From CAMCHP01 sp036835325 (GTDB taxonomy: Bacteria > Bacteroidota > Bacteroidia > Flavobacteriales_D > Sanyastnellaceae), in assembly GCA_036835325.1 (NCBI GenBank), contig DAITMF010000010.1:12721-76720 (forward strand): a DNA stretch of 64,000 nt, given 5' to 3'. Made by a program: the position numbers and the translations under genes. This document shows positions 52,577 through 59,854 of the stretch, piece after piece (position 1 is the stretch's first letter; each line of letters begins with the position of its first letter). Under the pieces are notes generated by a model. It was not told where the DNA came from. It did no database searches and saw nothing but the letters and a program-made list of their open reading frames with translations.

Positions 52577-53074
52577 TCAGGCGTGTAGGACAGTTCTGAT
52601 TTTGTCCACAATGCGTTCAACAGCCGGACAAACCAAGGTGTTGCGGTAGGTCAAGTCGAGAATGGCGACCATTTTTCTGCGGTCGGTATGTGGGTATTCG
52701 CGGCATGCCTGAGGCCGTTCTTCGTACACGCTGCAGGTGTTGTCGGCATTGAGAAAGGTGCACGGTGATTGCTTCAACACATAGTCGGCGTCTTCGTCGG
52801 TGCGGAGGTAGCGGTCAACGAAATCGGCCGGTCGCACTTTGAAGTGCTTTGCCAAGCGTTCGATGTCGCGGTTGGTGAAAATCGGACTGGTGGTTTTGCA
52901 GCAGTTTGCGCAAGCCAAGCAATCGGTTTGGGCAAAGATTTCTGCGTGAGCTTCGTGAAAAAGGTGGTCGACTTCGCGTTCGGGAAGCCGTTTCAATGAG
53001 GTCAGGAATTTTTTATTGGCCTTGCGGCCGGATGCTCCTCGGGCCAAGTACTTGCCAGGAAAATCGTCAGTCAT
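52577..53074 (-). CDS. YkgJ-family cysteine-cluster protein
   Basis: A 165-residue cytoplasmic protein with a Cys cluster: CLACANCCKTTSP at about residues 54-66, a single Cys in QSPCTFLN near 105, and CSVYEERPQACREYP about residues 112-126. This is the zinc- or iron-chelating YkgJ/UPF0153 pattern (C-x2-C-C, C, C-x8-C). The biochemical role of the family is not established. Its start overlaps the end of the upstream di-haem protein gene by eight bases, so it is the last gene of the MbnP/MbnH-like operon. A metal-related function fits that position but is inferred. Confidence 0.88.
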   Translation of the reverse strand: MTDDFPGKYLARGASGRKANKKFLTSLKRLPEREVDHLFHEAHAEIFAQTDCLACANCCKTTSPIFTNRDIERLAKHFKVRPADFVDRYLRTDEDADYVLKQSPCTFLNADNTCSVYEERPQACREYPHTDRRKMVAILDLTYRNTLVCPAVERIVDKIRTVLHA

Positions 53075-54218
53075 GCGGGTTGCTAAACGCCGGGTTGGTC
53101 GTAAACTCGGTGTCGGTGAGCGTTTTAAGGAAGGCCACCAAATCGGCTTTGCTCTGTGGCGTGAGCATCAAGCCGCCATCGGTATATTTCATGAACGGTG
53201 AGATGGTGGTTGAGGGTTGCCCACCTGAGTTGTAGTGCTCTACAACCTCCTCCAAGGTGGTGAAACGTCCGTCGTGCATGTAGGGCGCAGTGAGTTCGAT
53301 GTTGCGAAGTGATGGTGTTTTGAACTTTCCGTTATCGAGCGGATTGCCCGTGATGGCGCCCACACCAAGGTCGCTGAATTGGCTGTCAAGGCCGTTGTTG
53401 GCCGGTAGGTAATTCGAGAATTGCAAGCCTGCTTCGCCGTGGCAGTGGAAACAATCGGCTCCAAATTCTCCGCCTTGTACCATGTCGGGGTCGCCACCTT
53501 CACGCAAGAAGAGTTCGTAACCGCGAAATTCATCATCGGTCATGGTGTATTCTCCGCGGCGCCATTTATCGAACTTGGCATCCTTTGAAATCATGGTGCG
53601 CAGAAACTGTGCCAAGGCTTTTACTGTGCGGTCAACGGTGATTTCGGTGGTTCCGAAGGCAGCCTGGTACATGGGCGGGTAGAGGTCATCGTTGCGAAGC
53701 CGGTCAAGGGCGTCTGGCCAAGAAAGGTTCATCTCGACCGGATTTGGAATGGGGTCAAGAAGTTGTTCTTCGAGGGTCGCTGCACGTCCATCCCAAAAAT
53801 AATCACGCGCCCAGCCGAGGTTCATCAACGCCATTGATTGCCGCGTTCCCGGCGTTCCATTCACGCCTAGGCTAACCGTGTTGGGGTCAGAAAAGCCATG
53901 GCTAGGCAAGTGGCACGAACCGCAAGTGATGCTGCCGTCGAGCGAGAGTTGATTTTCCCAAAAGAGGTGACGCCCGAGTTGGATGCCTTCAACCGTAAGC
54001 GGGTTATCGCTCGGGATGTCCATCGGAGGAAAGAAAGGCGGAATCACCAAGGTGTAGGGCGTAGCTTGCGGATTCACATCGGGCCCTGCGATGATTTCTT
54101 CATCGGGTTTGCACCCGGATAACGCAACGGCAGCCACGAAGGCAATGCCTACGCCCCTTTGAATGCTATGTCGATTCAACGCCTTCATGTATGTGAAGGT
54201 ACGAAACACGCTGCTCAT
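53067..54218 (-). CDS. Di-haem cytochrome c peroxidase-like protein (MbnH/MauG-like), copy 2
   Basis: A 383-residue exported protein with two haem-binding CxxCH motifs: SITCGSCHLPSHGF near residue 100 and ADCFHCHGEAG near 257. FWENQLSLDGS and DGRAATLEEQLLDPI are typical of the CcpA/MauG superfamily. The N-terminus has a lipoprotein-type signal (VAAVALSGC). ATG 54218 overlaps the preceding stop as ATGA and is used; ATG 54188 is closer to the signal and also possible. It is adjacent to a second di-haem gene and an MbnP-like gene, the pairing in which MbnH oxidises a tryptophan of MbnP. A peroxide-scavenging peroxidase is the alternative. Confidence 0.88.
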   Translation of the reverse strand: MSSVFRTFTYMKALNRHSIQRGVGIAFVAAVALSGCKPDEEIIAGPDVNPQATPYTLVIPPFFPPMDIPSDNPLTVEGIQLGRHLFWENQLSLDGSITCGSCHLPSHGFSDPNTVSLGVNGTPGTRQSMALMNLGWARDYFWDGRAATLEEQLLDPIPNPVEMNLSWPDALDRLRNDDLYPPMYQAAFGTTEITVDRTVKALAQFLRTMISKDAKFDKWRRGEYTMTDDEFRGYELFLREGGDPDMVQGGEFGADCFHCHGEAGLQFSNYLPANNGLDSQFSDLGVGAITGNPLDNGKFKTPSLRNIELTAPYMHDGRFTTLEEVVEHYNSGGQPSTTISPFMKYTDGGLMLTPQSKADLVAFLKTLTDTEFTTNPAFSNPHD

Positions 54219-55240
54219 GGCCGATGTTCAGGGTTGGTGATGAAGCTGTAGTCAGTGAGGGCATGAAGAAAGGCAATCAGCTGCTGTTGTTGCGTTGAGC
54301 TTAGGTTTAAGGGTTGGATGGATGGATGTTTGTTGGGGTGATCGGAGCCGCCTGAGTTAAAGTGCGCAATAACTTCTTCGAGCGTGCTCATGCTTCCGTC
54401 GTGCATGTACGGATTGGTGACACCTACGTTGCGAAGGGTAGGCACTTTGAAGCGGCCGTTGTCGGCGGGGTCGTCGGTGACACGCATGCGGCCGATGTCG
54501 TCGTACACTTCGTACAATCCAATGTTTACGAAGTCAAAGTTGGTGAACAGGGGCGGCACGTGGCACGAAGCGCAGGCGGTTTCGCTGCTCATAAAAATAT
54601 TCATTCCGGCGACTTCGTCGGATGCGAGCGCGTTGGCATCGCCACGCATGTAGCTGTCGTAGCGGCTGTTGGCCGAGATAAGTGTGCGTTCAAAAGCTGC
54701 AATGGAACGGGTGATGACAAAGGCATCGGGTTCGCGGTTGTAGGCGGCGAGACTGAGCTTGGTAATTTCTTCGTCGCCGCGCAGGAGTTCGGCTGCTTGG
54801 GTGATGGGGAAGGCGAACTCGTCGTGGTTGTCAAACGGCGCGAGGATTTGCATTTCGAGTGTAGGCACGCCTCCGTCCATGAAAAGCGAAGGCTGCCAGG
54901 CCACGTTGGTGAGGGTTGGTGCGTTGCGGAAGCCGAGGCGTCCTTCAACACCCACGCTCACGGGTGAGTCGTCGGCGAAGGCCTCGGCGGGTTGGTGACA
55001 ACTTCCGCAGCTCACGGTGCCGGTGCGCGACATCCGTTCGTCGAAAAAGATACGTTTGCCCAGTTCAACCCGCAGGCGGGTGGCTGCGTTGTCAGCGGGT
55101 TGCACCAGTTCAGGAAACCCGTGCGGTGCGAACAGCGGCAAGGGCGAGTCGCGCAGTTCAGGTTCAAGCGCAACGGGATCGGGCCTACAGGCCACAATCG
55201 CCGTTGCGATGAAAAGGTATGCCGTGATTCGGCGCATCAT
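54215..55240 (-). CDS. Di-haem cytochrome c peroxidase-like protein (MbnH/MauG-like), copy 1
   Basis: A 341-residue lipoprotein (signal ending IATAIVAC, Cys 18). CxxCH motifs are VSCGSCHQPAEAF (Cys 78, Cys 81, His 82) and ACASCHVPPLF near residue 216. GKRIFFDERMSRTGT and VAWQPSLFMDGGVPTLEMQI are the expected MauG/CcpA segments, and PTLRNVGVTNPYMHDGSMST is near the end. It begins six bases after the MbnP-like gene, the canonical mbnP-mbnH order. Compared with copy 2 it is shorter and only broadly similar, so the two are distinct paralogues rather than a recent duplication. The C-terminal codons contain GGATGGATGGATG (54316-54328). Confidence 0.88.
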   Translation of the reverse strand: MMRRITAYLFIATAIVACRPDPVALEPELRDSPLPLFAPHGFPELVQPADNAATRLRVELGKRIFFDERMSRTGTVSCGSCHQPAEAFADDSPVSVGVEGRLGFRNAPTLTNVAWQPSLFMDGGVPTLEMQILAPFDNHDEFAFPITQAAELLRGDEEITKLSLAAYNREPDAFVITRSIAAFERTLISANSRYDSYMRGDANALASDEVAGMNIFMSSETACASCHVPPLFTNFDFVNIGLYEVYDDIGRMRVTDDPADNGRFKVPTLRNVGVTNPYMHDGSMSTLEEVIAHFNSGGSDHPNKHPSIQPLNLSSTQQQQLIAFLHALTDYSFITNPEHRP

Positions 55241-55246
55241 GCGTGC

Positions 55247-56026
55247 TTATTCAACACGGATTGAGTTGCCGAAGAGGGCGTTGAAGCGGTTGGCCAAAGG
55301 CATGTTGCCCATGGTGTGGGTGATGTTGTCAGTGGCCAAGTCGATGGTGTCATCGGCACCGGTCAAGAAGCTTGAGGCATCGAAAACCACATCAACTGTG
55401 GTTGTGTTTCCGGCCACAATGAAGCTGTGCGCCAATTCAATGTCGAGGTAGAAGTTGTCGGTACCTATGTGGAAGGCATAGGGATGAATCATGTTGTTCG
55501 GGTCATTGTCGAGGGCCACTTTGCCTTCAAACTTGCTAAAGATGTAGCCCGAATTCCAGGTCCAGAACATGCTCTCCGATGCTTCCACACTGAGTGGGTG
55601 GCTGCTGGGGTACTGAGCAGGGTCTTGGCCGGTGTTGAGATCGGCGGGAACGCCAATACCGAATCGGATGCTGCTGTACTCACCGTTGGGCAAGGTGTGG
55701 GTGAACGTTGCACCGTTGTTGAAGTTGACAAGGTCGATGTCTTCAATGAGTACAGGTGTACCGTCGGCTTTGACGGCATACACATCAGAGATGTAAGCCT
55801 TAAACGTTTCGACGAGCATCGGACGGTTATCAGGGTCGGCGTAGGTAGTGCCAATAGCGAAGGGTTGGTCGTCCCATTCTGCCCGAAAGTTCACCTCCAC
55901 GGTTCCACTGGTGGGAGTTGGCGTAGGTGTTGGGGTGGGGTCAGTGGTTTCGTCTTCTTTATCGCATCCGGCGAGTGTGCCGATGAGTAGGGCTGCTCCG
56001 AGCCAAAATGAAAGGTGTGTTTTCAT
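55247..56026 (-). CDS. MbnP-like copper-binding lipoprotein
   Basis: A 259-residue protein from ATG 56026 with a lipoprotein signal (LLIGTLAGC) and a short (Thr-Pro) repeat linker. The mature domain reads VEVNFRAEWDDQPFAIGTTY, FKAYISDVYAVKADG, EYSSIRFGIGVP and SMFWTWNSGYIFSKFEGK, the signature series of the MbnP family. In methanotrophs MbnP binds Cu(I) through a kynurenine made from Trp by its partner MbnH. The Trp residues in MFWTWNSGY or the upstream EWDD are candidate sites, but this has not been shown for Bacteroidota. Immediately downstream are two MbnH-like genes. Start 56050 is in frame but precedes the signal. Confidence 0.88.
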   Translation of the reverse strand: MKTHLSFWLGAALLIGTLAGCDKEDETTDPTPTPTPTPTSGTVEVNFRAEWDDQPFAIGTTYADPDNRPMLVETFKAYISDVYAVKADGTPVLIEDIDLVNFNNGATFTHTLPNGEYSSIRFGIGVPADLNTGQDPAQYPSSHPLSVEASESMFWTWNSGYIFSKFEGKVALDNDPNNMIHPYAFHIGTDNFYLDIELAHSFIVAGNTTTVDVVFDASSFLTGADDTIDLATDNITHTMGNMPLANRFNALFGNSIRVE

Positions 56027-56078
56027 GTGAATTCTGTAGGTATGACGCACGAAAAGAGAATTTGGTGAATGGGTGCGT

Positions 56079-56091
56079 CATCCATCCATCC
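56079..56091. repeat. (CATC)3C repeat followed by A-tract
   Basis: Three CATC units then C and CAAAAATAAAT, in the 117-base spacer between the Cys-rich gene and the mbnP-like gene. Confidence 0.65.
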
Positions 56092-56143
56092 CAAAAATAA
56101 ATACAAAAAAGTCGGGCAAAACCCGAATCAAAAACCGTAGAAT

Positions 56144-56521
56144 TCAACAACTTGGTGGATGAGGCTCCGGAAAAAAGAAACCACTTGAGGTGGTTCCGAA
56201 CGAGCGGGGCGTTTCAATCGCGGCTGCTGTTTCGACGGGAGAGCTGTTGTGAAGGGCTGCAGTTGAAGGGAAGAAGACCAGCAATTCGGGTACCGTTAAC
56301 TGATTTGTTTTGGGTGCGTTTTCGCTCGGGTCTTCGATGGCTTCGAGCCGCGATTTCAAGACGCAGTTTCCTTTGCAGCACGATGACTCCACTTCGCGCT
56401 CAACGCATAGCTCGCGAGCGATTTGCTCTTGGTTCACGACGAAGTTGAGGTGAACAAGCGTTTTCGCCCCGGTTAGCAGAAGCAGTGGAGCGAACGAGAA
56501 TATGACGAAGAGAATCCGCAT
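56144..56521 (-). CDS. Small exported Cys-rich protein preceding mbnP-like gene
   Basis: A 125-residue protein from ATG 56521, which follows a TACTTTTG promoter; the open frame starts earlier but lacks a signal there. An N-terminal hydrophobic segment (ILFVIFSFAPLLLLTGA) is followed by VHLNFVVNQEQIARELCVER and SSCCKGNCVLKSRLEAIED, with Cys at 39, 48, 49 and 53. I recall similar short proteins (N.D.IA..LC, then C.GKC.L) near metal-uptake receptors in Bacteroidota, but the family has no name known to me. The C-terminal half is low-complexity. Four clustered Cys and the position upstream of MbnP suggest metal binding or sensing. Confidence 0.7.
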   Translation of the reverse strand: MRILFVIFSFAPLLLLTGAKTLVHLNFVVNQEQIARELCVEREVESSCCKGNCVLKSRLEAIEDPSENAPKTNQLTVPELLVFFPSTAALHNSSPVETAAAIETPRSFGTTSSGFFFPEPHPPSC

Positions 56522-56533
56522 TGTTTGATGAAT

Positions 56534-56541
56534 CAAAAGTA
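56534..56541 (-). promoter_or_regulatory. Promoter -7 element TACTTTTG for Cys-rich/MbnP operon
   Basis: An exact minus-strand TAnnTTTG match 12 bases before ATG 56521. Confidence 0.5.
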
Positions 56542-56586
56542 CGGCTTTGTATCTTGCTTCCCCATCGATAATGAAACAAAATTGCA

Positions 56587-59500
56587 ATGCTTGACCTAAC
56601 ATTCGTTAAAAACAATGCCCCTGCCTTCGCGGTGTTGCGGGCATCGGCAGGGTCAGGGAAGACCTTCAGTTTGGTGCGCTTGTTTTTGGCCTTGTGCCTG
56701 CGGCACGACGAGCCGATGTACTTTCGGCACATTTTGGCCATAACCTTCACCAACAAGGCTGCGGGCGAAATGAAAGAACGCGTGCTAAAAGGCATGTTGG
56801 AGCTGAGTCAGGGCAAAGGCGATCATAGTGAAGCATTGTCTGAAATTCTTGGTGTTGCGGCCTCGGAACTGTCGAAAAGGGCTGCGCGAAGCCACGACGA
56901 GATGATGGCGAACTACGGTTTGTTGTCGGTGATGACGATTGATAAATTCGTCAACCGCCTTGTGCGCAGCTTTAGCCGAGAGATGTCGCTCGATACCGAG
57001 TTTCGAATTGTGCTCAATCAAGATGACCTTATTGGCGAAGCGGTTGACGCATTGATGTCGCGCATTGGAGGCGATGACCCGCTGTTTACTTCGCTCATTG
57101 AGCGGTATGCGATGCAGCGCCTTGACGACGAGCAAGGCTGGGACATGCGCCGCGATTTGAAAGACTTTGGAAAGCTGCTCTTCAGCGAACAAGTGGCTCC
57201 CTTGCTGGCGCAACTGGATGACTTCAGTTTTGAACGCTTTCTCGACGTGTACGACGTGCTTCGCAAGGAGGTGTTTACCGAAAGGAGTATCATCGAGGGA
57301 AGGGCCAAGGCTGCTTTGGACTTGATTGACCAGGCAGGGGTTCAGCACAATGACTTTAGCGGGCAAGGCGGCCAAATACCCTCGTACCTCAAAAAGGTGT
57401 GCAACGGCGAACTCCACGCCCCGGGTTCGTCTGTTCTTAAACAGCTCAGGGGAGAGCAGGGGCTCTACCCTAAAACCGCCGGGCCCGACGTTGCGGCTGC
57501 CATTGATGGCATCGACGCAGCACTGCGTGAGCATTTGAACTTTCTCAACGACTACTTCTCAGGCAGCGCCGGACAAGTATTGAGGCTTAAGATTGCCCTC
57601 ATGGGTACCCTCTTCCAACTGGCCGTATTGAAGGCCTTGCGCGATAGTGTGGAAGAGGTAAGGGATGCCCGCAACGTCATGACCTTCAACGACCTCAACC
57701 GCTTGATTGAGCTGTTGGTGCGTGACAATCCGGCGCCGTTTATCTACGAACGATTGGGCGAGCGGTACCGGCATTACCTGATTGACGAATTTCAAGATAC
57801 CTCGATTGTGCAGTGGCAAAATTTCTTACCGCTGGTTGATGAAAGCCTAGCGAAAGGGCATTACAACTTGCTTGTAGGCGATGGCAAGCAGGCCATTTAC
57901 CGCTGGCGAAACGGCGATGTGCGGCAGCTTCAAAAGATGCCCGAAATCGTAGGTCGCGAACGCACGTCCGAAATGCGCTTGCGGGAAGACGCACTTCGAC
58001 GCTACCTGGTTGAGAACTACCTCAACGACAACTGGCGGTCGCTCGATGAGGTGGTCAACTTCAACAACCGCCTCTTTCTCAATGCCAGTGCCAAGCTTCC
58101 CGAAGAGCTGAAAAGCATTTACCATGAGCCCGAGCAGGTACCCAAGGGCGGAGCCGGAGGCTGGGTAACAGCAATGGCCTATTATGACAACAAAGCCGTG
58201 CCTATGCAGGCCATGCGCATGGAGCACATCCTCGATCTCATCAGCCAAAACCTCGAACTGGGGTATAGCAAGCGTGACATTGCCATTCTCGTGAGGGACA
58301 ACAAGGTGGGCGGACGCATTGCCCGTCATTTGCTGGCCGAAGGCATTGATACGGTCACCATTGAGAGTTTACAGTTGGGCTTGCACCCGGCGCCTTGGGC
58401 CGTTGTTTCGCTCTTAAAATGGCTCAACAATCGAAGCGACATGGCGGCTGCGGCTTGGTTCATCCAATGCCACAGAAGCACCTTAGGTGTTGCCAAACAA
58501 ACCGAAAATGACTTTGTGCAATTGTTGAAGCCTACTTCGAACCCAAAGGTCAACACCCTTGATCTTGAGCAGTACCTCCGCGATGAGGTAGGGATTGACA
58601 ATGCCGATGTGCTGGTGGGTATGAACTTGTACGATTTGGTGACCGAGTTGATGGCGAAGTTGCAGGTGTCAGAGCGCTATCCGGCACATGCTGAGGCCTT
58701 GCTTCAGCTTACGTTCAAGCATCAAAAAGATGCCAACGAAGGCATACCCGGCCTTCTTGAGCTGTGGGAGACCGAAGGCATCAAAACGAGCATTGTGGTG
58801 CCTGACTCCATCGATGGTGTTCAGGTGATGACCGTGCACAAAAGCAAGGGACTTGAGTTTCCGGTGGTCATTCACGTTGTGGGCGACCCTTCGAGGCAGT
58901 CAGGCAGCCGATTGCACCCCGTGTCGCTTGATGAAACCGTTTACCAACTGCCGGTTTCGGTGGTGCCGCTGTCGCGGCTGTCAGATACCGCTGTTGACGC
59001 CGACTACCTCGATGAGAAAGGCCGGCAGCTTCTTGACGACATGAACGTGATTTATGTTGGCATGACGCGCGCCGCACGGCACTTGCACATCCTTCTTGAA
59101 ACTTCCAATAAAGACACTGACACTGCGCGGTTCAATGCCGCCAAAATCGCTCGCACTGCCATTCAAGAAATGGCAGGTGGAGCCGACTTATACGCAGGAG
59201 CGGTTGAGTTCGGTGCTCCCATCCATCCGGAAAATAAAAAAGAGCAAACTGAAGAGCGCATTGAAGTGCTCGCGCATTTAAGTCCGACCAATGCGCGCAA
59301 CCACCTGAAAGTGAGCGTTGAAGGCGGCGTTAAAGAAGCCGCAGCCGGCGAATTAACGCCACGGCAGTTCGGCAATGAACTGCATGCCCTGCTCGCGGGG
59401 CTGCGCCACCACGATGACCTTGAACAGCTGCTCAACATGCAATGGCCATGGCAACGCATGAGCCGCAGCAGTTGGCAAGAACTCCAATCTGCGCTGGCAT

Positions 59501-59784
59501 CGGTGGTTAATTTTGAAGGAGCCAAGCGTTGGTTTGACAAGGCCAATCGCGCATGGAATGAACGTGAAATCATGGTTGATAACGGTGATGCATTGCGGCC
59601 AGACCGCATCGTGCACATGGGCACGCACCTCGAAGTGGTTGACTACAAAACAGGTGTTCAGAAAAACGAACACCTTTCGCAGATCAACATGTACACCGCT
59701 ACTTTGAACGCAGCGCTTAACGCTGAGGTACGCGGTTTTCTGTATTACACTGACCGACTTGAGGTTGTAGAAGTGAAAGAATAG
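56587..59784 (+). CDS. AddA-like UvrD-family helicase with C-terminal nuclease
   Basis: A 1065-residue SF1A helicase-nuclease. The Walker A motif is ASAGSGKTFSLV (about 19-30), motif II is LIDEFQDTS, motif III region is VGDGKQAIYRWRNGD, motif V includes MTVHKSKGLEFPVV, and motif VI is VYVGMTRAARHLHIL. The C-terminal RecB-like nuclease is seen as LRPDRIVHMGTHLEVVDYKT, with the D..D-Y-K residues intact. This is the AddA (RecB-like) layout, so together with the AddB-like gene at 38345-41098 it would resect double-strand breaks. The start ATG 56587 follows a promoter-like TATCTTGC at 56550. The product is somewhat shorter than typical AddA (about 1200). Confidence 0.9.
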   Translation: MLDLTFVKNNAPAFAVLRASAGSGKTFSLVRLFLALCLRHDEPMYFRHILAITFTNKAAGEMKERVLKGMLELSQGKGDHSEALSEILGVAASELSKRAARSHDEMMANYGLLSVMTIDKFVNRLVRSFSREMSLDTEFRIVLNQDDLIGEAVDALMSRIGGDDPLFTSLIERYAMQRLDDEQGWDMRRDLKDFGKLLFSEQVAPLLAQLDDFSFERFLDVYDVLRKEVFTERSIIEGRAKAALDLIDQAGVQHNDFSGQGGQIPSYLKKVCNGELHAPGSSVLKQLRGEQGLYPKTAGPDVAAAIDGIDAALREHLNFLNDYFSGSAGQVLRLKIALMGTLFQLAVLKALRDSVEEVRDARNVMTFNDLNRLIELLVRDNPAPFIYERLGERYRHYLIDEFQDTSIVQWQNFLPLVDESLAKGHYNLLVGDGKQAIYRWRNGDVRQLQKMPEIVGRERTSEMRLREDALRRYLVENYLNDNWRSLDEVVNFNNRLFLNASAKLPEELKSIYHEPEQVPKGGAGGWVTAMAYYDNKAVPMQAMRMEHILDLISQNLELGYSKRDIAILVRDNKVGGRIARHLLAEGIDTVTIESLQLGLHPAPWAVVSLLKWLNNRSDMAAAAWFIQCHRSTLGVAKQTENDFVQLLKPTSNPKVNTLDLEQYLRDEVGIDNADVLVGMNLYDLVTELMAKLQVSERYPAHAEALLQLTFKHQKDANEGIPGLLELWETEGIKTSIVVPDSIDGVQVMTVHKSKGLEFPVVIHVVGDPSRQSGSRLHPVSLDETVYQLPVSVVPLSRLSDTAVDADYLDEKGRQLLDDMNVIYVGMTRAARHLHILLETSNKDTDTARFNAAKIARTAIQEMAGGADLYAGAVEFGAPIHPENKKEQTEERIEVLAHLSPTNARNHLKVSVEGGVKEAAAGELTPRQFGNELHALLAGLRHHDDLEQLLNMQWPWQRMSRSSWQELQSALASVVNFEGAKRWFDKANRAWNEREIMVDNGDALRPDRIVHMGTHLEVVDYKTGVQKNEHLSQINMYTATLNAALNAEVRGFLYYTDRLEVVEVKE

Positions 59785-59854
59785 CTTCGCTTTCGCACCA
59801 CAAACTTAGGCTTGATTGGAATCGGGTTGTATCTTGCGGCACCGAACCTGAAAC

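Noticed and set aside
54362..54967. 201-residue plus-strand frame opposite a di-haem protein gene
   Set aside because: The minus-strand frame has two CxxCH motifs and a lipoprotein signal; the plus frame has nothing recognisable.
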